NCBI GenBank assembly: GCA_032622095.1
Contig: CP136067.1
Location: 134,481,990 to 134,545,989 of the forward strand
Reading direction: 5' to 3'
Length of the DNA: 64,000 nt
Source of the DNA: Siphonodentalium dalli
Taxonomy: Eukaryota; Mollusca; Scaphopoda; Gadilida; Siphonodentaliidae
Shown: positions 32,116-45,587 of the stretch, one piece after another
How the letters are laid out: each line of letters begins with the position of its first letter
Numbering within the stretch: the stretch's first letter is position 1
Notes under the pieces: model-generated
Seen by the model: the letters and a program-made list of their open reading frames with translations, nothing else
The model's database searches: none
Told to the model about the DNA's origin: nothing
Position numbers and translations under genes: made by a program

Positions 32116-35100
32116 GGTTAGTATTATGTCGATGAACTGTAGCGGCCTCGGTGACCCAAAGAAACGCAGAGATGTTTTTAACTATATAAGAGAGAAAAAA
32201 TATGGGATATATTGTCCATTTTACAACAACAAATGAGCAAAGAATTAGGACAGAATGGGGATATGAGGTCGCCTTTAGTTCACATACAGGCTCGTCGAGA
32301 GGAGTTACAATTCTAATAAACAATAACTTTAGTTTCAAACTGTTAGATACGAAAACTGACCAGGAAGGTAACCTCCTTATAATTCGTGCAGAAGTTGAAA
32401 ACCAATTAATGACGCTAGTTAATATTTATGGTCCAAATACTGATGATCCCTCCTTTTATAAATCAATTAGAGAAAGTCTTGAGCAAATAACAGATGGCAC
32501 CATAGTCATATGTGGGGATTTCAATTTAGTCCTGGACCCAGACCTCGACCTTTTAAATTATAAAACTATAAATAATCCTAATGCACGTGATGAAGTACTT
32601 CACATGATAAATAAGCTAGATTTAGTCGATATTTGGAGATACAATAACCCAAAGGGTCGCAGATACACATGGCGTCGGACCAACCCATCCAAACACGCAC
32701 GTTTGGACTTTTTCCTAATCTCTCGAGACCTGATACCAACAGTAGAAAACTGCGATACACACCCTGGATATAAAACAGATCACTCTGCGATATCGTTACA
32801 ATTGACATTTAATAATTTTGAAAAGGGTAGGGGCTTCTGGAAATTTAATAACTCATTACTAAAAAACAAAGATTATATAGAACTAGTAAAGGATACCATA
32901 AATAGAGTTGTTAAACAATACTAGAAAAGTGGATGGACGAGTAATGGTAATTTAAATATGAATAATGCTGAATTTAACATTGATGACCAATTATTTTTCG
33001 AAACTCTCTTGATGGAAATAAGGGGCGCTTCCATACCATTTTGCTCTCATTTATCTAAACTAAGAAAATGTAAAGAGACTAAATTAATTGAACAAATAAC
33101 AAATCTAGAGAATATTACAACGGAAAAAGAAAGTCTAGAAATGGAGAAGCTTAAACGTGAATTAGAAGCATTACGAGAAGAAAAACAAAATGGAATATTT
33201 GTTAGATCACGTGCTAGATGGATTGGTGACGGGGAGAAGCCAAGTAAATATTTCTTAAATTTAGAAAAACTAAATTTTACGTCTAAAACCATCCAAAAAT
33301 TACAGGCAGATAACGGAGACATGATATATGAACAACATGAAATCCTTCAAGAGATATAAATGACAAAGTTGAAATAAATAAATTAACGCTAGAGACTGGT
33401 CGATGTTTGGAAGGAGAAATTAGTTACAGCGAAGCGCTAAATTACTTGAAAAAAATGAAAAATAATAAATGCCCTGGAAACGATGGATATTATGTAGAGT
33501 TTTTTTAATTCTTCTGGCGAGATGTTGGAACCTACCTGGTCAGATCACTTAACTACGGCATGAAAGTTGGAAAACTATCTGTTACACAGAGGCAGGGAAT
33601 AGTAACACTCCTCCCCAAAGACAACAAACCACGACAATTTCTTAAAAACTGGAGACCAATATCCTTATTAAATGTGACATATAAAATTCTTACAGGAGTC
33701 CTATCTGAAAGATTAAAACAAGTTTTACCATTTCTAATACATTCAGATCAAACCGGATTTATATCTGGACGGTATATTGGGGAGAATATTCGACTAGTGA
33801 TGGACATGATGCTACATACAAAGCAAAATAAAATACCGGGACTCTTGCTATTGATAGATTTTGAAAAAGCATTTGATTCGATATCCTGGAAATTTATATA
33901 CAGTGTACTAAAATACTTTAAGTTTAGTCAACCATTTATCGATTATATAAAGACTTTATATTGTGATACTTCATCATGTATAAATTTAAATGTGCAAATA
34001 TCAGACTTTTTCAACTTAGAGAGAGGATGTAGACAAGGCGAACCAATATCCCCATATATTTTTTTATTATGTGCAGAAATTCTTGGTATTATGGTACGAT
34101 TCTCAAAAAACATAAATGGTATCAATGTTGGTAATAAGAATATAAGAATGTCGCAATATGCCGATGATACATCTCTTTTCCTCGATGGGTCACCAGAGTC
34201 TCTAGAAGCAGCTATGAAAGTACTTGATAACTATAAATATGTATCGGGTCTAAAAATTAACTATGACAAAACACACGCAGTGTGGATTGGTACAAAGGCA
34301 GACAGCACGGAACAGATATGTGACCGATGGAAATTAAACTGGAATCCAGAAACCTTTAAAATACTTGGTATAGAATTTCATCATGACACTAAACGTATGA
34401 TTGACATAAATTTTACAAACGGGCTTATGCAATTAAAGAACATACTAGCAATGTGGAGTAAACGTAACCTAACTGTTCTCGGTAAAATAACTGTTGTCAA
34501 ATCGCTAGCTATTTCAAAATTAGTACACCTGTTCCTTGCACTACCGAATCCCACAGATGAATATATAAAAAATTTAAATAAACTGCTCTTTGGTTTCATT
34601 TGGAACCAAGGTCCAGATAGAATAAGTAGAAAACTGCTCACTCAGAACTATGCTTCTGGTGGGTGTAAAATGATTGATATTAAGACTTTCATAAATTCTA
34701 TGAAGATATCATGGGTTGAGCGAGCTATCACACAACGGGCTTCCTGGGTTACAGTTTTCGAACACTCTTGTAGTATATTTTGTAATAGTTGGTATCTAAT
34801 GTCATCTACAATTTAAAAAAACCAATCTAAAACACTTGATAACAATTTCTGGAAAGATGTAGTAAATGCCTGGATTATGTACTGTGACAAACTAGCACCG
34901 GTGAGTCAATGTGATCTCCTCACTACACCTTTAGTAGGATTCGAAGATACGATAAAACTGGTGAAGCCACGATTGAAACTGTTCATGACTGATAAGCTTA
35001 TATACATATTCGATTTTCAAGACAATTTAGGAAAGTACCTGTCACATGAAGAATTTAACGCTCTACACAAAACAAACATCGACTTTCTAACTTTTAACGG

Positions 35101-35809
35101 AATTGTAAAATCAATCAAGAAAAGAGATAAATTTTTAACTAAAAGCGACAGGGTTTTGCGCCCTCATATACCATTTCAATTAATAGATTTACTTGCTCCG
35201 AACAGTGCTAAATCCACGTATAAAACAATGTTACCAATGGAATCACCCCATAAACAAATAAGTAAATGGGAACGAAAGTTGAACCGAACATATAATGTCG
35301 AGTTCTGGACTGAAGTATATAGATGCCCATTTATTTACGTCACCGATACCAAACTTAAGTGGTTCCAATACCGAATAAATACACATATCATCGGTACAAA
35401 ACAACTTTTGAAAAAAATGAAAATATCTGACGACGACTCATGTACCTTCTGTAAATCTAATACTGAATCGATCATTCACATTTTCTGGGAATGTCCAAAC
35501 ATACAATATTTTTGGAATACGGTCGAAAATTGGGTATTTCATAATACGAGTACTAGATTACAACTCACACGTGAAACTGCAATATTTAGCAGCCGCCCTG
35601 GAAAATATACAAGTCCTTGGATAATATTCCTTCTTATCTTTGTTAGATATCACATTTATAGATCAAGGATGAATAACTCTATGCCAAACCTCACCGGACT
35701 TAAAAAAGAACTTAGTTTATATTTCCAATCTGAGCGTGTTTTTTATTATAATAAAGGTCAATTCACTAAATTTAAACAAAGATGGTCTTATCTAGAAGAA
35801 CTATTTTAA
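32116..35809 (+). pseudogene. L1/Tx1 ORF2: endonuclease + reverse transcriptase, broken
   Basis: Starts MSMNCSGLGDPKKRRDV. The endonuclease part shows NIYGPNTDD, ICGDFNL, LDFFLISRDL and the closing TDHSAIS. The RT part shows NWRPISLLNVTYKIL, LLIDFEKAFDSISW, RGCRQGEPISPYIF and the catalytic YADDTSLF. The tail has a CX2C zinc-knuckle-like segment (CTFCKSN...HIFWECP) typical of L1/Tx1. Five lesions: frameshift near 32200, stop at 32922-32924, frameshift near 33350, stop at 33506-33508 and stop at 34814-34816. The rest is well preserved, so inactivation is recent. Confidence 0.9.
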
Positions 35810-36224
35810 TTTAATGTGTGACTGCACATGCCAACCCTAAAACCTGCGTAACGCACCAACACACCCTGACATTGTTTTCGGCAAGCAATCAAATATTAAT
35901 GCTGCTGGTGTAACATAATTAATATTAGAGATCCAATTTTCTGATTCCATATAACAGCAATATACAATACAAACTTGAACAATAACTTATAGTATTCATC
36001 GTTATATATAGAATAGTGAATAAAACATTGATCGTTTTTCTTTTGCCCCCCCCCCATCCCCACCGGGTCCAAAATTATGGGGGGGGAAATGACAAGTTAA
36101 ATTATATTGCACAATACAATATTCCTGAATTTCTATTGATACAAATCTACCATGTGTAATGTCAACGTTATGTTTTGTAAGACTATATAGTTTGTCGCTA
36201 TACAAATATTAAAAAAAAAAAAAC

Positions 36225-36975
36225 ACTAAATCTAAGATATATTATGTTTGAATTTGCAATGAATGTCATTTATTTATTACCGAATGGCTAATAGTTATAG
36301 CCATAATAAATGACAGTCCCCATTGTGCGCCCCACAGTCCAACACCACGTGTTCGCAGGTACAAATTTCTGCGCTCGTTATCAGTGGGCGTTTCTTGGCG
36401 GGAGTGATTTTAAATAAACCATTTGGATTGAACCGCGTGTCCGTTACTTTGTATTTTTAGATTACATTGTGGAGAATATACTCAAGATAATGTAATTGTC
36501 AATGCGCGCAGAATAATTATTTTATTAACCAAACGAGAGAACAAAACGGCCGATGCACATAAATTTTTGCTACAGTATTTTATCATTGCTGCTATGATGT
36601 CGACAAGGTTCCTAGATGTTTTCGTCGTCATCAGCTGATCAATAAGTTCAATGACAACATTCGATAAATGGTCAATTGATACTAATACTAAATCTAAGAT
36701 ATATTCTGTTTGAATTTGCAATGAATGTCATTTATTAATTACCGAATGGGTAATAGTTATAGCCATGATAAATGACAGTCCCCATTGTGCGCCCCAATTT
36801 CCAACAACACGTGTTTACTGTAGGTACATATTTTTTGCGCACGTCATCAGTGGGGGTTTCTTGGCGGGAGTGTTTTTAAATAAACCATTTGGATTGAATC
36901 ATGTGTCCATTCCTTTGTATTTTTATATTATAGTGTGGAGAATATACTCAAGATTATGTATTTGTCAATGCGCTT
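36225..36975. repeat. 462-bp tandem repeat, 1.6 units
   Basis: 'actaaatctaagatat' starts at 36225 and again at 36687, giving a 462-bp period. The first unit is complete and the second ends near 36975 ('gtcaatgcgc'). Identity is about 90%. Together with 29530-29749 it formed one array before the L1 inserted. Confidence 0.85.
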
Positions 36976-39900
36976 TAACAACATAATTTATTTGGGTACT
37001 AATCCAGGCAATCCACGTGCCCACAATATTGGGCTGAATTGGCGTGACGTTGGGACGTGTAACTGAAGAGAAAATCGAAAATGTTGTCGAACTTTCCGAT
37101 CAAAACTTTATTGAATTCTCAAAATTGCTCACTCAGTGTATTAAAATAAAATATTATTCATATGATCTTGTGATGAATGAGGGAAAAAATCAAATCAAAT
37201 GACAGTTTTATTTGAGACATTTCTAGGGACAAAAGAGTAAGAACAACACGGCGTCCTTAGTAACACCAACACTGCAACAGTGCAGGTGTCTTGGAGTTGA
37301 CTCGGAACTGTATTTGGTCAAATCATGATATTGGTCTTTTTAATTCAGTTGCATATTATTAATAGCTCAAAAACATAAAGAAGTCAAATAAATATTCTAT
37401 TAGAAATAAAAATAAAGTTTGTAAATAAAAATATGTAGAATAAAACTATATTAGATGGCTGTACACAGATCACAATTGCGAGTACATTGATTTAGTCGAC
37501 TTGAAAAATAGCACCGCGACGACGCAGTTTTTGTTTTATTACGATTTTATTTTGAAATGTCGATTAAATTGTACAAAATCTACCACAAATCCCAACAAAA
37601 ACATAAATATTAATAATGTAACATCCATGTTATTGTTTACATTAAAAATAAGATAATTTTGTTGTGTTATAATGCAATATTTTTGTTGTAAACTATGACC
37701 GAAAAAAATCCAAAAACTCCGGGCGCTCTGGGGCTTTCTGGACGCTATGCGGCCGGGCGCTCTGGGGCTCTCTGAACGCTAAAGGGTTAATGTACGATAA
37801 ATGTAATGTAATGTATGATAAAGTTTGATTAAACCATAGTGGATAACTTATTCTCCATTCGCACATATGAGTAAACGATTCAATGTCATTGTCTCATCAT
37901 CAGTGCAATATATTGTAGCATTTCGTGAAAATGGTTTCCAATTATGGAAGAGGTTATTTCTTAGCGAAGCTGAAGTGGCCGAAACGTTCAGAATGATAGT
38001 TTCACATGTATTGATATATGTCAATGACTAACTTCAAGTGTTTAATAAACCGCAAACAAATTAATATGAACATAAGCTAGCTTAATTAACGAACCAAAGC
38101 TGACCAACCTGGGTGTCCGTTTTGTGGGGTGGGGCAATTCACTTTTAGTGTGGTCATTCAACCGGTAAAACTGCTGTTGTGATATGGCATAGCAGCTGAA
38201 ACGACGATAAACCTCTATCAACCGACCAACATGGATGTCCATGTGGCTTCAATCTCACATGATTGAATAATTTTACAACTGGTACTTCAAGTTCATAAAT
38301 TTAGAAATATTCTAAATGTGGCCATTTGTTGGTCTAGTTACAACATATTTTCCACTGAATACCAAAGATAGGGGGTCAATCCCAGAAACCCTCCCACCAA
38401 TTATGTGGTTCTAAACCCAGCTCATAAATCAACCCACAAGGTTAACAGTTCACATACGGTACATTTGGGTAAATCTCATATTTCTGCCCCTATTTGAACC
38501 AAATATAAAACGAGAGGCCGATTACGATCGACAGATGTTTAACCCATACCTTGGCGATAGCGATTAGCTATAACTGATAAAATTGGTCAAAGATATGATC
38601 ACAGTAATACATATATCAGTACTTAAACATAAAATCAAAAGCTCATATCATATAATATGTCTTCAGAAGGGGTTAAAGTATTTGGGGTGGGGTGAGTCGT
38701 TTTAAATCTCATAACTCTGTCCCTATTCACACAAGGACCTCTCACTGTGAGATCCAATGGTTTAGCCAATAATCAATTTGACAGATAGGATAAATAATTA
38801 TCCAGCCAGCAGGTTTTTTATCTTTACCTTCATACAACCACCCCCTAGAGCTTTGTAACATATGTCATCACTCAATTAATAACATATTTCGCTTGGAATG
38901 ACATCTATTAAAGGTATACTCATATAGTCTGGATATTGGATGTTCACACAGGTTCACATGGTAATTTATTGATATCATTATATTACATGCAACTATTGCA
39001 ATAAAATCTGCCTATTTCACACCTAATTAATGATATACAATTAACACAAATTAGTGTCAATGACAATTTTTTTTAAATTAAATAATTTTGTTATTATTAT
39101 ATGTTTTTTAATATTTTTTGCCTGTTAAATTGAGCGAGGAAATTCAATATAATTTTTGTTTTTAAATTAAAATTTGGAATTTAAAAAAAAGGGGTCATAA
39201 CTCATTTAAAATAAATCGGATCAAACCCATATTCGAACTTGATCTGTATTTTGGGCTGATAATCTCACATATCAAATTTGTTGTCAATCATATACAAAAA
39301 ATGTGTGAGTTTTGGCAGCATGAGTGAATTCTAAGTAAAAAGGGCCATAACTCTGTAAAAAAATCTAGGATCAAACCCATATTCGAACTCGAACTGTAAT
39401 TTGGGATGTGAAACCTATATATATACTGTACAAAATTTGGTTTCGATCAAATAGAAAATGTTAGAGTTATCGCATTATGCCTAAAGTGTCTCCGGAGGGA
39501 CAGACAGACGTACCCGGTACAGATGGAAGGACGAACGACGAGTGGCCAATGTGGACATTGGCACTAAGTGTACCATACTATCATACTATGGTATACATGT
39601 AGGTACCGGTACACAGAGCTTTCAAGTTTTTAAAAATTTGAAAACCAAAGTTGTCTTCCCATGCAACCAACAAAATTCCAAAAATCTACTAAACACAATC
39701 ACATTATTAACTGCCAATAGTAATGCTATTAAACAATAAAACCAGATTACATGTATGCCTTTAAGATGCACAATATATTGTCAATAACACTCACCAGTGG
39801 GTGCTAAATATACATGTAAGGTTATTGGCGTTTAAAGCTGTTATCTCAGCGTTGAACACCCACCAAATGCTGCTATTTGTGGTTTTGTGTGCAGCAGATA

Positions 39901-40421
39901 TGTGTAACATTAAAGGTAGGTACTCAATCTGATCAGACCGTCATAAATTACTATTTCTTTGGCTTCGGGGTTAACAAATAATTGATTCGAGTTGAGGAAC
40001 CTACCCATCCTACCCAGTTTACCTCATCAAAATACAAACCATTAATAGAACCATGCATATATGGCATCAGTACTGACAGTAGCTCGCAGGTGAGTATGAA
40101 TCGCCACACCGTAGCATTTCAACCAGGCTCTGCTCAATGCTCATAATTAATTTTATGACCCAATGTATATATGTTTTTATTTGATAATTTATGCAATAAG
40201 AGCAAATACGTCTCAATAGAAATATGCATTTTTTCAAGACTGTGAGGACAATAATCGAATGGATCATCTGGACGATACAGACACTGTGAAATAACATCAA
40301 CCCAAGAACATTAACATATTTAGGATATTAAATACCTTCCAACGGTGCACATACAACCCAACTAACAGAGCGATAACTATGACTTGTACATTTTAAGTTA
40401 AATACCGTACCGAATCAACAC

Positions 40422-40423
<2 letters not shown>
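36976..40423. other. Intergenic; one mollusc-type repeat
   Basis: There is no gene. At 39187-39540 is a tandem pair of ~150-bp units ('gggtcataactca' and 'gggccataactctg', each followed by 'ggatcaaacccatattcgaa'), ending in a GACAGACGTACC tail. Repeats of this kind are familiar from bivalves and limpets. Nothing else is recognised. Confidence 0.5.

Positions 40424-40489
<66 letters not shown>
40424..40489. repeat. (TA)n microsatellite
   Basis: An uninterrupted run of about 33 TA units. Confidence 0.95.
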
Positions 40490-40490
<1 letters not shown>

Positions 40491-41587
40491 CATATCTTAC
40501 ATGTATATGTAGATTTTGTGATCAATCAGTTTATTGCCCAATATCGTGCATCTATCAATTCGGTCGATTTATCTCGATATACGGAGCGCGCAGACTCTCT
40601 TTTCTTGTGCTTTTACTCAAGGAGGTTAAATTTTATGATTTAGCCTTGAATCATTTCGTTTTGAAGTAGAGTTAATCTTGATTTTCAATTTAGTTCCATT
40701 GTTTACGAAAAACGTGCTATTAACACGCAAGTCCGTGTTCGAAAACTCATCAGAACTCCTTAAGTAATACGCATATTTACTGCACAGAAACTCGGCGTTT
40801 GGCGCATCTCCATCTGTGCCGTTCGCATCTTTCTGGACCGACAGTGGTCCCTTCATATCGCGCGGATATTGAGAACAACAAGGATTTATTAAATTCTGTC
40901 AAATCCTATGCTTCATTGACAGATTCAACTATATACCGGCATTTGTTTTGGAAGCGTGGAAGTCCAGGAACTATACTAGTGAATGGTTGTTCTCGAAAAT
41001 TTGAGTGAGCAAAAGCAAAAACACCATTGAAAAAATTCGCCAAAAAACAATTAATGGTCTGATCTGGGAAAACTGATTGACAACTGGTGGATAAATACTC
41101 ATGCTTCGTGTGGACATACACATACGATGCTCGATGTCTGTATTACGGTGAGAAACAAACATATCCCCATATCATATACGTGAAAATGACTTTCCCATAT
41201 TCTCGGTTTTGGCGATACTCTCGGTTTTGGCGATACCACGTACACGGGGGTGGTCATAGACCTATAGCTTTTATCTCATCCTCATTTGAACTGTTGGTTT
41301 GCCCATGTATAAATTATCAATGTGATGTACAGTTTTGTTTTGTTCAAATAAAATGTGTTGACACTAAGCTAAAAATGCATTTGTTTTTCAGTTGTAACTA
41401 GCATTAAATATTATGAACTTTATGTACGTATTTGCCATGACGTCGCGTGTTGTCATCGCGAAATCTAACACGTTCACAACGTTCACTTCCGACCTAATGT
41501 CACTATCCTATATAAATACATTCGTTTTTTTTAAACTAATTGTCAAATAATGTGAATGTAATCATTTTCAAATAAGTAGTGATTTAC

Positions 41588-41794
41588 CCTTTTCTTTCGG
41601 CCACAGACTGTTTTGCAACTCTGAGTGCATCTTCTCCTCCTCCAAAACCACCAACCGGATCCACCAGAACAGACAGGTTGACATACTCGGCGACAACCTG
41701 TTACTCTCCTCGTTTTAAATCCAAATATCGAGACATTAAAGTTCACCAACATCAACCCAACCAGCGCCGACATAATATATAAGCACAGCCGCAT
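41588..41794 (-). CDS. Cys-rich Trp/Arg-rich secreted peptide, exon 1 (copy B)
   Basis: Sixty-nine residues: signal peptide (MRLCLYIMSALVGLMLV...) to about residue 22, a short variable spacer, then the six-cysteine core with CRRVCQPVC, GWWFWRRRRC and TQSCKTVC. It ends C-GRKKR at a GTAAAT donor. The core is almost identical to copy A, while residues 19-33 differ, so the putative mature peptide is conserved and the linker is not. That pattern fits a functional secreted peptide. The downstream exon was not identified within 41200-41580. Confidence 0.7.
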
Positions 41795-42932
41795 TGCACT
41801 TCAATATTATTAATCACAACAAAATGAACATATCATCCGAACAGGACGCATAAGTAAAAATGCGACTTGACGGAATAGACACAGTAATTCTCTCGATACA
41901 GGAAGTCATGTGCGATAAACAATCCATTAAGGTATGATTTTCCACGAAACTTTTCATCCTGTTACAAATCAAACCATCCATCCAATTGATATGCCAAGAC
42001 ACTTAAATACTGTCGATACAGGAAGTTGTGTGCACTTTGAGCATCCTAAACAAACCAAAACGATCAGATTATCCACGAAAACCTTTTATAATGTTATAAA
42101 GAAAACCATCCATCCAATTTATACGCCACGAAATGAGTACAGTTAAACACTGTCGATACAGGAAGTTGTGTGCGCTAGAGCATGCAAAAATAAAACGTAA
42201 CATTCAAATTCTATATACTTCGTTCAAAGGACAAACTTCTTGTGACACCATCTGGTGCTAATTTGATCACGGTTGGCTACCGATCTTTTAAAGTAACATG
42301 TCCAAATGCATGGAATCCTCTGCCATTGAACATAAAAGAGTCACCATCTCTTGACGACTTTAAAAAGTCACTAAAAACTTACTTGTTTGCGCGGCGTTTC
42401 AGAAAATGACTGTGTATATTTATATTTCAGTTTATGTCAAGCGCTGAGGGCCCGCTTATTGGGGATAAGCGCTATACAAATATTATTAGTATTATTATTA
42501 TTATAGTTCCAGGAAGTAGACGGTTGTGAAATTTTATGTGAAGAAACATTACTTTTCAAAGATGTAACCAATATGTCGCTATATTTGCGAATTATTTGCC
42601 CAGACACAGAGCACAATTAAAACCCGAGTGCTTAACTGTTTTCTCAGACAGGTAATTAATACACCGACCATATCATTGTCTACTCAACAAGTTGAGTTAT
42701 AATCTGTTGAGCGAATTGTAGTCTGCGGTTAAGCACAGCGAATACTCAGCAATGACAAATCAGGATATCTGTTTCAGATTTAATCAACATATTGATTAAA
42801 ATACTCAGGATATCTTAAGAACAATAACTAACTATAGAACACGATAGTCATTTCGAGATGTTTTATATATGTTGCCCCATCATTTTGGTAATTACAACTG
42901 CAATATTCAGATGGGAGATGTCTATATATATA
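41795..42932 (-). promoter_or_regulatory. Upstream module of peptide gene B
   Basis: Contains the shared 5' UTR-like start and three copies of the 35-base motif (near 41880, 41999 and 42137), one more than before genes A and C. The module is split by an L2-like LINE fragment (42227-42506) and continues with 'ttccaggaagtagacgg' to the Helitron edge. Possible regulatory role is inferred only from conservation. Confidence 0.35.
42227..42506 (+). mobile_element. L2/CR1-type LINE 3' end
   Basis: The frame 42227-42409 encodes the last 60 residues of the RT protein (VGYRSFKVTCPNAWNPLP, then LDDFKKSLKTYLF). After the stop come 'gcttattggggataagcgct' and an (ATT)n tail, the standard L2-type 3' end. 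It is strongly 5'-truncated, as usual for LINEs, and inserted in the upstream module of gene B only. Confidence 0.85.
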
Positions 42933-45587
42933 TCTATATTTGCGAATGTCTGTCTGTCTGTCTGTCTGTTCTAAAGAAATTCACGGGGGACAATCTAGAT
43001 GGCACCAAATGGGTTTAACTGGGGTAACTTTTAACGAGAAAGATAATGGTGCGGGTTAGAATTTTCTAAAGTGACGTTGTTGTTGTCAGGGGCAGAAAAG
43101 GGGGAGGGGCAGCAAATTTTGTTTTGTCGTCGATTTTCACCAAACTTATACATAATGATCCTCATGATATGAGGAATCTAATGCTGTGGTTTAAATATGT
43201 CAAAATGGTGTTATTCGAGTCAGGTGTGCACTTAGGGGAGAGGAGCAACACATTTGATAAAATTATTTTTAGCGCCGATCTCCACCAATTTTATACACGT
43301 TCTTCTTCATGATACGAGGAATCAAATCATTTGCTTTAGAAATGCCCAATTGTTGCCGCTTGGGTGAGATGTGAGGGGGGCACTAAATTTGATAAAAAAT
43401 AATTTAGACGCCGATTACCACCAAACTTATCACGATCATCTCCATAATATCAGGAGTCTAATAGTATGGTTTAAAGATGTCAATAGTGGGTCAATGTTGC
43501 ATGGAGGGAGATTGACACCAAAATCGATAAAAGTATTTTTAGCGCCGATTTCTACAACATTGAAAAATATTCTTCTCCGTGATTCGAGGAATCTCATCGT
43601 GTGATTTAAATATGTCAAATTGTTGCCGTTTAGTGAGAGATGGGGGCATTACATTTGATACGAATTTGTTTAGTCGCCGATTTCCACCAATTTGATATAT
43701 AGTCAACTTCATAATGATTATAATTGTGTGGGTTAAAGCTATCAAACGTGGCGCCGTTTGAGTCAGGGACATGGGTGCATGGGTATAGGGTCACCAAAAC
43801 TGATAAAAATATGTTTTACGCAAATTTCCACCAAATTCGTACACGTTATTCTCCAATGAGACGAGGAATCAAATCATGCGGGTTAAAGTCGCCACATGTT
43901 GTGCCTATATTTGTGAATATATGTCTGTCTGAGTTCTATATAACTTCACGGTCGACCATCTCGATGACAAATGGGCCAAACGGGCGTAGCGTTTTACTAT
44001 GAAGATAATGGTGTGGGTTACTTTTTTCTAAAATGACGCTGTTGGTATCAGGGGCAGAAAAGGAGCGGTGCAGAAAAAAATGATCCAATATTTGTTGTTG
44101 CTGATTTCCACCTAACTTATAAATAATCATCTCCATGATATGGCGCCGTTCGAGTCATGGGGCACGAAGGGGGAGTGGGGCACCAAAATTGATAAAAACA
44201 AAAACTGTTGTTAGAACCGATTTCCACCAAATTGATACATATTCTTATCCACCATACATGGAATCTAATCCGTGATATCAGGAGTCTAATTGACATGGTT
44301 TAAATATGTCAAAAGTGGCACCGTTCGAGTCATGAATGGGAGCAGAGGGGCACCAAAGCTGATACAAATATGTTTAGCAAATTCATACACGTCTTCTCCA
44401 TTAATACGAGGAATCAAATCATGTGGGTTGAAAGAACCCACATTTGGTGCCGTTTTGGTCCAGGGAGGCAGAGAGATGAGGGCGACTAATATTGGTCAGA
44501 ATGTTTTAGTCGCCGATATCCACCAAAGTTATATATAGTCATCGCCATAATTCGTTCTAAGGAGTTTTTTGGCGTTCACATTGCACACACTCGACAAATG
44601 GCGACCGAAATCAGTCACTTGACCAATTGTATCTTCTCAACTTTCATATTTATATGAGGACGGGGATCAGGGCATTCGTATAGTGAGCTAGCAAAAACAG
44701 ATATATGCTATATTTATCATTCTAAATAAGAGATACACACATTTCTGCAAAATGAGGGACCCTGAGCCGCTAGAGGGTGGCATGTTAGAATGTCTCATGT
44801 ATTGTTACACAATTGAGTCTGTCCCACTCAAGATACAATTTGTCAAGAGAGATGGAACTGTATAGATGGCCTGTTCAAAAATAGTGGTCAGTGTGCAGTC
44901 AAATAAGTTTCTTCTGAGATAAAAGAAAGTAGCACATGGCTTTCCATTCATGGCCTAAAATAAACATCTTGAAATTTCGCTCTGTGTCGGGCACATGTAG
45001 CTGATATATAGCAACATTTCTCTTAAACTGGAAATAATTAGACAGCATATACCATGAACAGAGGAACACTTCGACGTGTCTTTAAAACATCTCTTTCTTC
45101 GTGGATATATGATAACCAGGTGTCCTCAAAATCTTAGTCTAACCAACTAGATTGATTTATACAACTCTGCATGAGTAAAACACATTTGTCGTCTTTTCAT
45201 TATGCGAATTAATTTGTTTTTGGTGTTCATGTTTTGATCCCAATAAAAAAATATTAAAAACAAACAAAAGTCAATTCCAACCACGTCGACTGATTCAAAA
45301 ATGATAACTTCTGAAATATACACGCAGTTGTAAACAAAGAAATACTTCTTTATTGGTGGGACTGGGTGGGGCGAACTAATCGCGACAATCAAAGTGACAA
45401 TCACTAAGAGTACTTATATTCCGTGTATACGAATGACGTTTTGTGATGCCATTTGGATATCAATTTAGGAGAATATAGGTGTAACACTTTGAGCAAGAGT
45501 ATTCTCTATTCCCACCAGTAACCGTGTTGTCCACAGCAGAGGGTTTCACATCAATTTAACCTGGGCAACGCCGGGTAACCCTGCTAG
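42933..45587 (+). mobile_element. Helitron (non-autonomous), 2.65 kb
   Basis: Starts TCTATATTTGCGAATG after host A, followed by (GTCT)n. It ends with the hairpin 'aacctgggcaacgccgggta', then CTAG and host T. No Rep/helicase is encoded. Its interior (43130-44560) consists of about ten diverged ~135-bp monomers, each carrying a 'gccgatttccaccaa'-like segment, and holds a second 5'-end-like sequence near 43908. The module remnant at 3180-3250 shows the matching site without it, between 3210 and 3211. Confidence 0.75.

Larger units (their letters stand above)
29750..36221 (+). mobile_element. Near full-length L1/Tx1-type LINE with target duplication
   Basis: The 14-base duplication 'aacactaaatctaa' occurs at 29736-29749 and again after the poly-A (36222-36235), so both edges are known. 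Inside, in order: a 334-bp 5' UTR, intact ORF1 (30084-30959), a 1.15-kb spacer, broken ORF2 (32116-35809), a ~400-bp 3' UTR and a short poly-A. The copy is fairly young, since the target duplication is perfect, but it cannot make ORF2 protein. It is inserted at a unit boundary of the 462-bp tandem repeat. Confidence 0.9.
28689..37786. mobile_element. Candidate decayed piggyBac-like element hosting an L1
   Basis: TTAA-CCCTTTACCCAACAG at the left (28685) and AAAGGG-TTAA at the right (37781-37790) are oriented as the two ends of one TTAA element. Without the 6.5-kb L1, the interior would be 2.6 kb, a normal piggyBac length. Against this, the terminal match beyond CCCTTTA is poor and no transposase is readable. 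Just inside the right end is a short direct repeat containing 'gggcgctctggggct'. The two ends may belong to different elements. Confidence 0.3.
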
